DNA from: Catonia carolina
Taxonomy: Eukaryota > Arthropoda > Insecta > Hemiptera > Achilidae
Assembly: GCA_035578175.1 (NCBI GenBank)
Contig: JAQMRL010000001.1
Location: forward strand, 55,203,553-55,267,552
Direction of reading: 5' to 3'
DNA: 64,000 nucleotides
Shown: one piece after another, positions 1-11,710 of the stretch
Numbering within the stretch: position 1 is the stretch's first letter
How the letters are laid out: the number at the start of each line of letters is the position of its first letter
Position numbers and translations under genes: made by a program
The notes under the pieces: model-generated
Seen by the model: only the letters and a program-made list of their open reading frames with translations
What the model was told of the DNA's origin: nothing
Databases searched by the model: none

Positions 1-88
1 CCTTCTTCTTCTTCTTCTTCTTCTTCTTCTTTTTCTTATCCTTCTTCTTCTTCTTCTTCTTCTTCTTATCCTTCTTCCCTTCGGATCA
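1..88. repeat. (TTC)n microsatellite
   Basis: A pyrimidine tract of TTC triplets, interrupted twice by the same TTATCC-like break. The array runs off the left edge of the window, so its full length is unknown. Confidence 0.95.
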
Positions 89-1299
89 TACAATTGTACA
101 ATCGGTATCCTCTAAAGTTATATTCTTTCCAGCGTTTGTAACGTGGCCGAGGAATTCATGTTTTTTACTGGCAAGATTAAAAAAATAGCTTTGAATGTAG
201 GGCTAGGAAATTGGCATCTATTCCGAAAAGAACCCTGTAATGCGTTTTTGAATAGGCCTACTGATAATTTTCTATTAGCGGTTTGCTTAATGGGACTGAT
301 AAGAAAAACAGCTGAGGAAACGGTAATAATTGAGGATACTATTTTGGTAATACGATATTCTTGTTACATTATCTACTACTTGTGCTTATAGCCAACAATG
401 TCACGAAAGAAAGTTCCGTTATGACGCCACTTTGGTTTTAGGTAATATAGACTATCTTCTAAAATTGTGAAAACAGACAATCAGATAAACAAATTACTTG
501 TTTATCTATAACTGATAACCTAAATCAGGAGTTCTCCAGAAAAAGGCAAAAACCACCAAATATCTATTATTACGTCTGTTATTACAGAAAATAACTTTAC
601 AAAAACCGATTCCAGATTTAAAATGACATTTAATTCGCTTAAAATTATTTTAATTTTTAAATAAAAATTTCCTCCTTTCATACTATTGGTCTATTTCTTT
701 TTGACTTAAATAAATAAATCTAAGTTAATGTTATAAAAATTAGTAAGTTTTTAAAATCTGAAAAAAACTCAAAAAAACAAATATTAGAAAGAAAATATGT
801 TTTTAAAAAACGTTCATGTACCGATAGCAAAAGATAACTCAATATGGATCTCAATATTTTAAAGATAAATAAATTATTAAAATTCTTTTAAGGTACAACA
901 AGGCAACAATCAATAATAACAAAGAAATTTAGGTTTGACAAAAAGTTTTCATACCAAACATTGTAATACAACTAGGATTATTCCCGTATTTTGTTGCATG
1001 ATGTTAAAAAAAGACAGTTTGTGTCTCTTAGTTGTTTTAGGATTGATTCGTGTTATATCGAATAAAGAAGTAGTTAATATATTTGTTGATATCACTTCAC
1101 AAAGTTAGTAATTTTATTTATGAGGTTGCTAAAATGGTTCCTACAAGTTCAATTACTGGAATATTATAGCAAATTGATTACAATAATTATGACAATTTAA
1201 ATTTATATATTGCAAAACGTTTTATTAACATTGGTTAAAATTAATAATACGAGATCTGAAAGAAAACAAATCGTATAAATAAAATTTCATACATTTATA
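89..1299. other. AT-rich DNA, no gene seen
   Basis: An 82-codon ATG frame lies at 143-391 but has no recognisable motif and no coding context. The rest is A/T-rich with stops in all frames. I see no repeat that I can link to another part of the window. Confidence 0.6.
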
Positions 1300-1361
1300 T
1301 GACATAATGAACAACCAAAAAAAACTAATTAAATATAAAACTCACCTCAGAGTATTACATT

Positions 1362-1405
1362 CATTCAAGATCTTTCGTCTCTCCCAGAGTCATCCTCAGG
1401 AACTA
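1362..1405 (-). ncRNA. Hammerhead-ribozyme-like core, P1 left arm
   Basis: Reading the minus strand: GTTC, then CTGAGGA, a short stem-loop (GACTC...GAGAC with one mismatch), GAAA, the palindrome AGATCT, then TGAAT. This matches the order of a type I hammerhead: stem I 5' strand, CUGANGA, stem II, GAAA, stem III, NUH, stem I 3' strand. An extra U lies between CUGANGA and stem II, so activity is uncertain. Confidence 0.35.
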
Positions 1406-1601
1406 TAAACTACACACAAAACACAAATAACATTTAAAACAAATTATGGTCGAAGACACGTCAATTATTTAACTATTGCACCAACCATGCCGCGCGGTTA
1501 TTCGGTCGAAATAACGGCGTGCGGCATGGTTGGTGCAATAATTAAATAATTAACGTGGTTTTCGACCATAATTTGTTTTAAATGTTTTATGCGTAGTTTA
1601 C

Positions 1602-1645
1602 AGTTCCTGAGGATGTCTCCGAGAGAGACGAAAGATCTCGAATGA
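1602..1645 (+). ncRNA. Hammerhead-ribozyme-like core, P1 right arm
   Basis: The best of the four copies. GTTC precedes CTGAGGA (1607-1613). Then come U, the perfect 5-bp stem GTCTC/GAGAC with loop CGAGA, GAAA (1630-1633), the AGATCT palindrome in the stem III position, C as the NUH base, and GAAT, which pairs with GTTC (three Watson-Crick pairs plus one G.U). A self-complementary stem III is how minimal dimer-dependent type I hammerheads look. The extra U before stem II is atypical. The fold was done by eye. Confidence 0.4.
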
Positions 1646-1920
1646 ATGTAATACTCTGAGGTGAGTGTTATATTTAATTAGCTTTGTTTCGGCTGTTCCT
1701 TATATGTCGTATATGTAGTGGTGCAAACAAAGTAAAAAAATGTTTGATAATATAATAAAATTTCATTTATAAATTTTTCATTTCAATATTTTCTGAAATA
1801 AAGTTTTTTTTATTCAATATCCGTTAAATTAGCGAAGCTGTTAATTCTTCTAGACTGATTGAAATGCATTTCGTGAAATTAAATTTGTAGATTGATTATT
1901 TTTATATCCAATATATTATG

Positions 1921-2906
1921 TTAACCTTCGGGGACTAGCGCTGTTGCATTTTTGCAAAAAACTTCATTTTTTAGTGTTATTTATTTTCGATATAGGTAAT
2001 TAGGTCGGATTCCCTTCGTGGACTCATCAACTCATTCCTACTACGTATTATCATGTAATTCAAAATTCAAAAATATTGTTATTTTTTGAGATACGGAGGA
2101 GCTTAACTGCCGCCATGCTGGAATTTTGTGAATTTGCAAAATTGGCAGCCCTGATGTCATACTTTTGGCTTACTGCTGCTGTATTTTTACACTATATAAC
2201 TCATGCCTTGTCTTAAGACAATACAATTTTATCGCATTTTAATACATTTTATCTCATGGGACAGGTATACAGTTATTGAGAGCTGCCATGACCTGTTATC
2301 TTATTTCTTGTAAACTGTATCAGATTTGATGATCGTTCCACTAGGGATGAGAGACAAAAACCTATCCGCACTCAGGGAAATATTTTATTTGTTTGAGTCA
2401 TATATTATAAATTGTTACACATGAGCGAATTCGAAACTGTAGATGAAACGCTTCATGCGTTTCGTGGCCATTGCTCTTGGATTCAGTACCTGCCACAACA
2501 GAAGGCCAAATACTGTTTAATTGTTACTAATACTGTTAATGTTTCTAAATAAAACACATTATAAATACTCGTACTGCAGTAATTTTGAAGTAGTAACTTT
2601 AAAATTTCATATAAAATAATGCCTTGCAATCTGAAATATTTTATTTTTTAATAATAATATTATATTTGCTTTTGAAATGTTAATTAATTAGGTAATTAAT
2701 TAATTGTAATTTTCGTATTTCTTAAATATATTTTACAAAAATGCAAAATAATTCAAATATATATTTAATAACAGTGATTCAATAACAAGATAATAATATT
2801 TAAATAAGTAATTAGTGTTGGAAGGAATATTTTCAATATTACTAGATGTTGGAAGACGAAACGGCGCAAGTCATGTTATTTTTTAGGGCCAGTCCCCGAA
2901 GGTCAA
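1921..2906. mobile_element. Non-autonomous TIR element, TTAA-type (piggyBac-like?)
   Basis: CCTTCGGGGACT at 1925-1936 is matched in inverted orientation by AGTCCCCGAAGG at 2891-2902. The left flank is TTAA and the right flank TCAA, which could be a mutated TTAA target duplication. The interior (about 950 bp) has no ORF. The TTAA flank suggests a piggyBac-like origin, but the TIR is short and has not been compared with known families. Confidence 0.55.
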
Positions 2907-3354
2907 AGATGTTACAAAATACTGCATCGCTTAAAGTGTATGTACTCTCTAGAACTTCTGCAGCCTGCCGTTATGCAATTTGCTGTACAGTAAAGAAATA
3001 AACGAATCGAGAAGGGTCGGCTGTTGTTTATTTGACGATCTCAAGCTTTACCGGTGTTTACTTGAGGGCCGATGGTCGAGTTTAAAAGGGTCGATGCGCG
3101 CGGGATCAAAAATACCATTTGAACAACTGTAACCGCTGACATAATTACCGCCTCTGTAGAATAAGTACTGACGAGAATGGCACAACGTTTTGGACAGATG
3201 TTGTATAATTGACTAGTACGCTAGCTTATAAGTTTACGTGCAATACTGACTTGTATTATGTGTTTACTGTGCTTATAATAGCTTTCAATCGATCTTTACC
3301 CCTGTTTAAATGAAAGCCTAGTATTTATTTTTAAACGGAAGACTTGCTTGAATT
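2907..3354. other. No gene seen
   Basis: Somewhat less AT-rich (3000-3200 includes several CG-containing words) but without an open frame or a repeat match elsewhere in the window. Confidence 0.5.
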
Positions 3355-3790
3355 AAAAGTGACAACTTGTAAGACTAGTGGCGGGAAGAAGGGTTTTGTA
3401 CTGTAGCAACCTTGAATGAAGGGGTTCGGTAATGTCGAAAAACGCGTGAAAATTTTCTTTCGAAGTGATTTTGTTTTAATTTTTTTTGAACGTGGTTCTT
3501 CTACGGTACCTATTTTATCAATGTTAATACTAAGGTACCGAATTTTATTGATTTGAGGTAAAGATAACACGTAAGAAGAGAGAGCAGAATGGCGGGCAAG
3601 TGTGCTTACGCAACGTAAATAACATGTCAGTAAGTTTTTCTGTGTTAGGTATAAAACCTAACATGTTTTGTGCAGTAACAACTTTTAATGAAGAGGAAAT
3701 CGGTAATGTTGGGAAAGTAGCGTGAAAATTTTCTTGTGGAGTGATTCTAATTGGTTTGTTTTTGTCTCAACGTAGAATAAACCTAGACTA
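3355..3790. repeat. Diverged tandem duplication, about 270-bp period
   Basis: A block of about 110 bp at 3395-3505 (TTTTGTACTGTAGCAAC..., then CGGTAATGTCG, then GCGTGAAAATTTTCTTTCG) recurs at 3668-3778 as TTTTGTGCAGTAACAAC..., CGGTAATGTTG, GCGTGAAAATTTTCTTGTG. No protein frame is conserved between the copies. The function is unknown. Confidence 0.6.
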
Positions 3791-5399
3791 TTGGTTTAAT
3801 TGAATTGAATAAACCTAAATGGTTAACTAAATAGCGGATAAACTGCTATTTAATTAACAACCTTTGGAGCTTTAACATCCAAAGATATATCTTGAGTATT
3901 TGCATAAGAAATTATCATCTTATACGATGCAACTCGACAGGTATGCCAGAAGTGAAAATAAAATTGTAACATTGGAGCCAAAATAGAAACAAAATTTGTT
4001 TCTTTCACATTTAATGTGGAATACTCAAAAATAGGAAGATACCCAAACTGGGAATATCCATCGAATACAGAAAAAAATCTAGCAGAAAAATATATTTGGA
4101 AGACAAGACAGTAGTTTCGAAGTAGAAACATGAGTTTGATGAACCGACCGCTAATCCATATCTGATGAAAAGGTTGGCTGACATTAAAAAATAAACCTGA
4201 TAAATAACGTTTTTAAACGCCAAATAAACAGAAAAAAGTAAATCATTTAAAAGATATTTTTTATAATAATCGAATTTTTGTTTCCTTAGTCTGATATAAA
4301 ACCATTAAGAATGTAATAATTTCAATAAATGTTTTCTCCAATGCGTCGTACAAATAAGTAAGCTTAGAATTCTTTTGTAAGTTACAATAATATATTATGT
4401 TTGACTAAAAAATATATTTTTATAGTTTTGGATTATAACATTAAATGTTTGCCTAAGGATTAGATTAGAATATCATACACGACGGTTTAAAATCAACAAA
4501 TTTAAAATTCGGGTTTTGACCTTAATGTTTTAAAAGACCTATGAAGTGACTAATTTATGAAGATATTATTTATTTACTCACTTATGAATAACATACTTAC
4601 CCTAATTCTGCAAATACGATTGAAAGTTTTCATTTAGATGGAAGCGCTTAAAGAGTGTAGAGAAATCCAATTTCCGGTTTCACGTTTATGTCAACGGGTG
4701 GAAAAAAGTGTTTCTATTTGCACAGCCTGATTCATTAGCCTCGTCCCATTGAAATAATGGTGAAGCGAAAGTTGCCCGACTGATGGGCACACTGGCCCAA
4801 TTGTTGATATGAAGCCAAGTTGATGGAAGGTTGGGTTCAGTGAATAGGTCGTAGTGCAAACAAAACAGCATTCAACTGAATCGTTGACCGTCCGTGCGTT
4901 CGTTCCCTGATATTAAAATTGAACCCTTTTAAATGTACTTCTTCGTAGTCAATCCGTTCGTTCATATGAATATCATTCCAACAAGAGAATAAATGAACCA
5001 TTGTATGAAAGATCATATCAAATACTTCACTATAGTATTACGGCACCTCGATATTACTGTACTTACAGATTTACTGAAACACCAATATTTACAATAGAAT
5101 CTAAATTTGCTTATTAATTTACAACATGCGTACAAAAGGTAATATACGTGTGAGTAGTGAGTAGCTAGTGGTATTTAAATACTACAATGGAAAAATTAGA
5201 CCAGTAAGTACAACAGTAATAATTTTAACTCCAATTTTATCCTCACAGGGTTTCATCCGAAAACTTTAAACGTGACATTCTTACCTTCAGTTTATGAACA
5301 ACTTTCGTTTTTCAGAATAGGATAATCATCTCCTCTAACATTGTGTGTGGTTTTTATATTCTACAGCACTCTGTAGAAGGAAATTATTTTTTACTGCAC
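3791..5399. other. No gene seen
   Basis: Short ATG frames of 60-93 codons occur near 3850-4220 and 4686-4871, but they have no recognisable domain and lie in DNA with stops all round. Confidence 0.5.
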
Positions 5400-5745
5400 A
5401 TTAGCTCCAGACACACAGAATGTACAGGACGTTAAAAAACGGGCGGAGTTGCTTCCCTTCGTCTCGGGTGAAAGATGCAGCCACTCGTAATTTGAAAGTA
5501 TGGTAGAGTGACTTGCAGTGCTTCTTCGGAGGTTCTGTGATGATCTCGTTGGCCACTCATCAAAAGTGGCTGGACGCATCTGTCAATTTGTGGTCGGAGG
5601 AATCTGGCCGAAACGGTTAGTAAGGGGAGTGGAATGCCGTACGGCTCACACCGCACCCACTCGTATTGCTTTGGCCTCTCAGGGGTGTCGGTTTTTTAGG
5701 TGGGCTCTCTTCGATCAGAAATGCCAATACATCTTTTGAGAATTG
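5400..5745. other. GC-richer block of unknown nature
   Basis: This block is clearly richer in G+C than its surroundings. It holds overlapping open frames on both strands (62-74 codons), which is what GC-rich non-coding DNA would also give. The phrase GTCGGTTTTTTAGGTGGGCT near 5687 recurs with two differences near 59707 (GTCAGTTTTCTAGGTGGGCT), so a dispersed repeat is possible. I do not recognise a protein. Confidence 0.35.
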
Positions 5746-8064
5746 CGTAGTGGTTGGTCGTCTGAGGAGTAGGTGTTTTGCACACAAAATAACAAATTAA
5801 ACAAAACTTTACTGTAGTGTAAGATACAATACGAGTATTCTCTATATTTACCTCAAAAGGGGCACGGATTCGTCTTCGCTTTATTTAATTTTTTTGACTG
5901 AAAATTCGATGAATATTTTTTATTAAATGGATTTCACTAGTCCACAAATTAAAAATTTAATTGGAGTTTTTATATGTATTTTTCCAGTGGATTATACGAA
6001 AATTATAGATTATTAATTTGGAAGGATCTTTTACTCAGTCGAGGAAATCTTTCCCTTGAGCTGAATTAAAAATCATGGAAATTGAAATTGAGAATTCAGG
6101 AATTAGTTGTAAATTAAAAATGAATTAAAAAGAATTTTCGTTCTTGATTAGTTTATAAATAAATTATTTAATACAATAACTTCCGTAATATTCTTCTGTA
6201 AAAAATATTTAATTGATATTGATTGATTTTCCTTTATTTAATTTAAGGGGTAATGTACATCGATATTAGATATATGTAAATTAAAATCGTTTATAAAATT
6301 TAAATACTTCTTCGCACCCTCTTTTTTGACCTATCAGTAAGCCGATTGTTGAACTTTTTGTTGTTCCTTTCTCTCTCTTTTTGTGCACCTTCTATAATTG
6401 GAATAATTTACAACTTCCAATTTATATCATTTATAATATTTTTAAACCGATTTGTCACTGCCGCTTCTGTTTTTCAATAGGTTATTTTTAAGATTAATCC
6501 TAAACACTTGCATTTACATCTTTGCCAAATTATTCTCAAGAAATGTTACATCTATAATATTAATTAGTTGGCCTAATCTTACCATATTGAATATTTTTTA
6601 TATAATTAATTGTTTTTACGTAATTTTTGCTGAGTAGGCTTATCACCCGTTTACCCTGTACTGTTTACTCCTTTTACTGTTAGGCTACCAATAACAAAAA
6701 GAAATTTTCGTTAATTTTTTTTGACTAACAAAATAAATTTATCTGCGTTTATTTTAAGTATTTAAGTAGTAAGTTTATTTTTATTTCGTTCTCAAATTTT
6801 TATGTGCGAGCACAATCATTTAAAAATATTTCAGTGATTGAATAATATTTTTAATCAATGCAAACTTGTTAAATTTAGTATAAGTACAAGTATTTATAAG
6901 ATAGAAAGAATAACTCTGAAGTTCTTAAATTTGTGGAATCAGATTCGGTGATTTAGCAGCATGAGCTAAATAAGATTGTATTAAAGATTTGATTTTGCTA
7001 CCCACCATATTTTAAACAAATTTTAAAGTAGATATAGCTTAAAGAAATTACAATTTAGTCTTCTCAAAGAAGTTTTTCCAATTAAAATTTGAGTCATATT
7101 CAGGTGTTTTTTTTTGTTTAGTCTCGTATATTACCCGAGATTTAATTTAAAAGAAATTAAGTTTGTATGTATTTAATATTTTCAATACTTAGTTTCTTAC
7201 AATACTTTTTACTAGTACCATCGCTATCCATATAGTCACGTGACTGGTGCTCAAAATCATACGTAAAGACTATATTCTTATTTATAACTTTATCATATAG
7301 CTAGTCTAGGGACCTATGGGTCTTAGCTATGGCAAAGGATCGGCTTACCTTTTACATACAGAAGGTCCTCAAGTTTCATATATACTGAATTTAATTACCA
7401 ATAAACTGCGATAAATTAGTAGTAGAAGCTGTAAAAAAGGCACAAATGCATTAAATTGATCAACTCTTGAACAACTGGTAATCCATAGTTAGGCAGATTA
7501 GTTTTGCCACAAAAGTTGTATTTAGGTCAGCCTAATTTTAAATTTTAAGCTGTAAATTAATAAAAACAGATTATGGTTTTAGCTAAATGATTTTCCTAGT
7601 ATTAGTAATAGGAAAAGAATAAATACATAACGCGTATCAGGTTATTTCATCTTCCACATAGACTTTTCTGAAAAAAATTAAACTGTAGATCAGCATCCAA
7701 TGGATCAATTTAAACAAACAAAGTTTCAGTTGGATAAATACTAATTTATCCAACCGAAAAATATTTGTTCATTACACTCCACATTATATAATACACTGTA
7801 TCTTACAATAAATAATTTATTACCTGAAATATCTCTAGAATATCACTATTATAATGTTACAATATGTAATATTACAAAACTAAACAAGATGAGACATAAG
7901 TATGTTATAATCATTAGCATTTTCTGTTAATTTTGTTACCAAAGTTTGAATGAAATTTAAGCCATAAGATATTATTTATTTAAATATGATAACAAATATT
8001 ATGATTATTTATAATACGAAGGGGACAGTGAAAACTTAAGTCACTGACTTTCCATTTTCTGAAT
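5746..8064. other. AT-rich DNA, no gene seen
   Basis: Strongly A/T-rich with frequent stops on both strands. The single 61-codon frame at 6452 is hydrophobic, as is usual for T-rich DNA. Confidence 0.6.
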
Positions 8065-9974
8065 TACCGTATTTTCGCGTGTATAGCGCGCACCCTTACT
8101 TTCAGATGACGATTTTAGTATTTTTTTAAATTTTTGTATTTTTATGATTTTATATTTCAAAACATATTTTTCGTTTTTTTTAAAGTTTGCATTAAGGACA
8201 AAATAACTGAGCGTAATAACTACAATAATAACAAAAACGTATTTTTAAAAAAGTTTTATTAGAAAATTATATAAATGTTCAATTACCTAAATAAGATGTA
8301 AAAAATTTGCTTACGTGTGCATTTAGTTATTCTAATCCATATCGTTTTCATCACTTTCTGAAGAAGTATCTCGTAAATTAGCATCGCTGTCTGATTCTTC
8401 AGATGATCTAGTACTTCTGATATCCCATAGAGCATCGTCTTCCAAACCATCCGTACTGTTAGATATCCCGGATTTCTTGAAACTCCTCTCAACAATCTCT
8501 GGTTTAACTGCTTTCCATGCCTCTACAATCCATTCAATTATCTGTGAAACAGAAGGTCTTTTTATCTTACCCGAAGGCGTATAAAAATGATTCCCATTGC
8601 TCATCCAGTTGCAGTATAATTTTCTAAAATTGCTTTTAAAAGACTTAATTATCGACACATCTAAGGGCTGTAAAACTGACGTTAACCCTCCTGGTATTAC
8701 TGCAACATCTGTTTTAACTTCATGTAATCTATATTTTACTCTGTCAGTTAAATGAGCTCTAAAACTGTCCCATACTAAAAGATTTTTCTTTTTCAATAAT
8801 CCTCCAGGTCTGCGGTTCCAAACGGTTTCAACCCAGTCCAGAATAAAGTTTTCTTCCATCCAACCCTTTTCCTGAATACGTACGATAACACCACGGGGAA
8901 AATTGTCTTTTGGCAATGTTTTACGCTTTAGAACGACGTACGGAGGCAGCTTTTTCCCATGTGCAGTAATTTCAAGCATAACTGTGCATCTTTTTTTATC
9001 ACAACCTGTTGATCTTATAGGTACAGATTTCGTTCCTTTCAGTTCAACCGTGGTAGCCTTTGGCATGTCCCAGTAAATTGGTGTCTGATCCGCATTACCT
9101 ATTTGGCTTAGTTCGTAATTAGACTCACGTCTCAATGTAATAATGTATCTGTGAAAATCAATAATTTTGTCCTCATATTCGGATGGTAAGCGCTGAGCCA
9201 ATGTTGTTCGTCGGCAAACTGAAAGTCCATGTCTTTTTAAAAATCGTACGCAACATCCAGAACTAGCGCGAAACTGATTTTCCTCAATACCACGTAATCT
9301 TGCAATTTCCCGTGCCTTTGTGCGAATCATTTCCATCGTCACTGCAAACGCAGCACTACGCTTATCTTTCACAAATTTTAACAGGTCTTCTTCCACATCT
9401 GGGTGTTGAGATTTTTTACCTCGAAATGATCGCCGGTCCCGATTAATTATAATGAATTTCTATTTGTTTTTTCTGCAACCACGAACATTCGTTTCATGTG
9501 TATCAAATTTCCGAGATGCTGCACGATTACTGTTTTCTTCAGCATATTTAATAACACTTAACTTAAATTTTGCTGTGTATGACGTACGAGATGTCGCACT
9601 CATTCCGATCAGAACAAAAAAGTTGATTAAACAAAATTACTCACAACACTAAACACACACTGTAGTACTACGGTAGCCGGCAGTAACGACACGTGTGACA
9701 GACTATCGACGGCAGTACTCAGATACAAGTTGACTTTGATGTGCACTTGTGGATGGGGTTGAATATGTTGTTTGGTTATTTTGAATGGGTGGGAGGGATA
9801 GAATACAGACGAATTCATTCTGTGGAAGGAGAGTAGGCTTGCCGAAATGTACCTGAATCCTTCTCTTGCTGCAGTACTACTTCTAAAAAAATTTCCCGTG
9901 TATAACGCGCACCCCTATTTTTGGGAAGAAATTCTTAGAAAAAAAGTGCGCGTTATACACGCGAAAATACGGTA
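8065..9974 (-). mobile_element. pogo/Tigger-type DNA transposon, complete with TIRs
   Basis: The outer ends are inverted copies: CCGTATTTTCGCGTGTATA... from 8067 and its complement ending at 9972, followed on both sides by GCGCGCAC or CGCGCAC. TA flanks both ends (8065-8066 and 9973-9974), the target duplication of the Tc1/mariner-pogo superfamily. The interior encodes one transposase on the minus strand. A second, inverted copy of the terminal sequence lies just inside the right end (about 9893-9916), so the right terminus is itself a short palindrome. Confidence 0.92.
8332..9603 (-). pseudogene. pogo/Tigger DDE transposase, one premature stop
   Basis: The ATG at 9603 opens a 47-codon N-terminal segment with the helix-turn-helix pattern of pogo-like proteins (KFKLSVIKYAEENSNRAASR). 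It ends at an in-frame TAG (9460-9462), and the same frame then runs without another stop to 8332, about 424 codons in all. Downstream are a CENP-B/Tc5-type second DNA-binding region (KAREIARLRG...RFLKRHGLS) and a DDE_1 catalytic core: NADQTP, VWDSFRAHLT, and LQPLDVSIIKSF. The C-terminus is acidic (serine, aspartate and glutamate). The conserved tryptophan expected after the first helix-turn-helix reads as G-C. The family cuts and pastes DNA between TA sites. The single nonsense codon suggests recent inactivation. Confidence 0.9.
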
Positions 9975-10634
9975 TTTAACAGTACACGATTTATATACAG
10001 AATTATTTCACTGAATGGTTTTCATCATTCGTTTTCTCATAAAATTTAACTACGCGAGAAGATAATATCATTGGTCATTTTGCCCTTTTTAAATTTCTAA
10101 CGTTGAATTCTAAAAGCCAGGGCTAAGATGTGACTAATTTTGTATCCACCTTTGTGTGTACTACTTTGAAGTCTTTTGTATTTATATAGAATGGTTTCCT
10201 TAAATTAAGTTCTTTTCATGTGGCTGAGCAGATTTTGGTTTTTGATACAGTAATTTTTTGCTGTAATTTTCAACAAAAATGTATTAATACAAAGTTATCC
10301 GCCACAGTTCTTTGTATATTTTAAACTATTTACATAACCATGTAGTTCAAGGAAAACAGAAGTTCTATTTAGAAGCTGAAACATGGTAGCTGATGAAAAC
10401 TCAAACAATACCATATTTATTTAACGTTACATGTAAGCCTATCAGTTAAAAACTACTTGAATCACACAATAATGCCCATTAATTTTCTGGAAAAAGACGG
10501 TACAAAAAGAAGGTATCCAACAAACGTATTTGTTTACAAACTTAAATTTTTACATTTACGTTTCATAATTTAGCTTAATTTATACTCATAATAAAAATAT
10601 CGAACAGATTATTTATTTATTTTTTATTTTTTGG
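9975..10634. other. No gene seen
   Basis: AT-rich flank of the pogo element. No open frame or repeat was recognised. Confidence 0.5.
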
Positions 10635-10795
10635 TTTAACGTCCGACTGTTCTGCAATTACTGCTAATGCAGACGGTGAAAAATGAAATGATTTTTTGTA
10701 ACGAACGAAAATATGCCGTGCCTGAATGGAATTCAACCCAAGACCGAGTCCATGATGAGAGGTGAGCACGTTACCAACTACTGCGGCTGGTCAAC
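10635..10795 (-). mobile_element. tRNA-derived SINE (family A), minus strand
   Basis: Read on the minus strand, this has a tRNA-like head with GGTAACGTGCTC and a box-B-like TTGGGTTGAATTCC, then the body GGCACGGCATATTTTC and a tail CCGTCTGCATTAGCAG...GACGTTAAACC. The same body and tail occur at 52318-52504. Box B is degenerate, so this is an old copy. Confidence 0.75.
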
Positions 10796-11039
10796 AGATT
10801 ATGTGAACAGTATTTATATTTCAAGGTTTTACGACGTAATTTTCCTATTGCTATGTCACAGATATACCAAAAAAAACTTCATATTTTTCACAATAAATTA
10901 AATTTCAAACGCAAATCTATATGTAAAGCAGATGTATTCGTGACAAGTTTTAGTAAAAAAGTATTTTCACTAAGAATTAATGTTTAATAATTTACTGTCT
11001 TGGCCACAACAGGCACGTGGAACGTTAAATTATTTGCAT

Positions 11040-11375
11040 TCTTTCTGCTGCTTCCAAGCGTACAAAAAGTGGTTTCGTTTCTTGTCACATGATCAACTAA
11101 TTAAACGACTGAAGCATTTAAGAAAAGAAGAGATAGAGGTGTAAAAAACACTGATCAGAGTTATCTCCTCTTATACATTTTATTACACTGCCAAAACCTA
11201 TAAATGAAGTGAAGGTGTAATTTGCACGGTGGAAAGTAGATACTTTTCAGACAGCATGGCATATTCTTCCTATCAGTGAGGAAGGCACGTGTAAACCTCC
11301 TTAATCCTCGTTTCACTTAGTAAAGCCTCTAGAAGTTCAAACCAGCTATTCGGCTGATGTCCTTAACGATTTATT
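11040..11375 (+). repeat. Dispersed repeat R3, copy 1
   Basis: About 330 bp shared with 37335-37690. Landmarks in order are GACTGAAGCATTTAAGAA, GTGAAGGTGT, GAGGAAGGCA, and TTTCACTTAGTAAAGCCTC followed by GGTTCAAACCAG-type sequence and GGCTGATG. The last block contains a box-B-like GTTCAAACC, so a SINE-like origin is possible. No ORF is present. Confidence 0.75.
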
Positions 11376-11710
11376 ACCATGTAAAGAACAAACTATAGAT
11401 GAATTTTGTTAATACAAAAACTGTATACTAATTAAAATTCGGATGTGGAATGTATTGTTTCATTAAACTTATTATTTAGACCTGATTTTTTGTTATCGGT
11501 AACTGTGCACTAGACTGAAAACCAGCCAATGTCGTCACTGTGTTCGCTGTCTTATTGATACGGAATAGACATGAATTTGAACAGGGACCACCAACGATGT
11601 TTATTGTTTTTATGTTCTGAGAACGTCAAAAATATTATAATTGTTGGTAAGATAATAATAATAATAAATAAATTTTAAAATTTTGTAATAAAGTTATAAT
11701 CTATTAACAT
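11376..11710. other. No gene seen
   Basis: AT-rich, with a short ATA-rich run near 11650-11680 just before the LINE insertion. Confidence 0.5.

Larger units (their letters stand above)
1300..1755. mobile_element. Palindromic foldback element P1
   Basis: The left arm (about 1322-1500) and right arm (about 1510-1685) are near-perfect inverted repeats around a centre near 1507, so a single strand would fold into one hairpin of about 170 bp. The outer flanks, containing GGCTGTTC and then GTGCAAACAAAG, are shared with the copy at 58199-58650, which supports a mobile family rather than a chance palindrome. It has no ORF and is therefore non-autonomous. Exact ends and target duplication were not found. 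Each arm carries a conserved CTGAGGA...GAAA motif annotated separately. Confidence 0.8.

Noticed and set aside
143..391. 82-codon ATG frame
   Set aside because: No domain, no repeat match, no coding context; expected by chance at this length.
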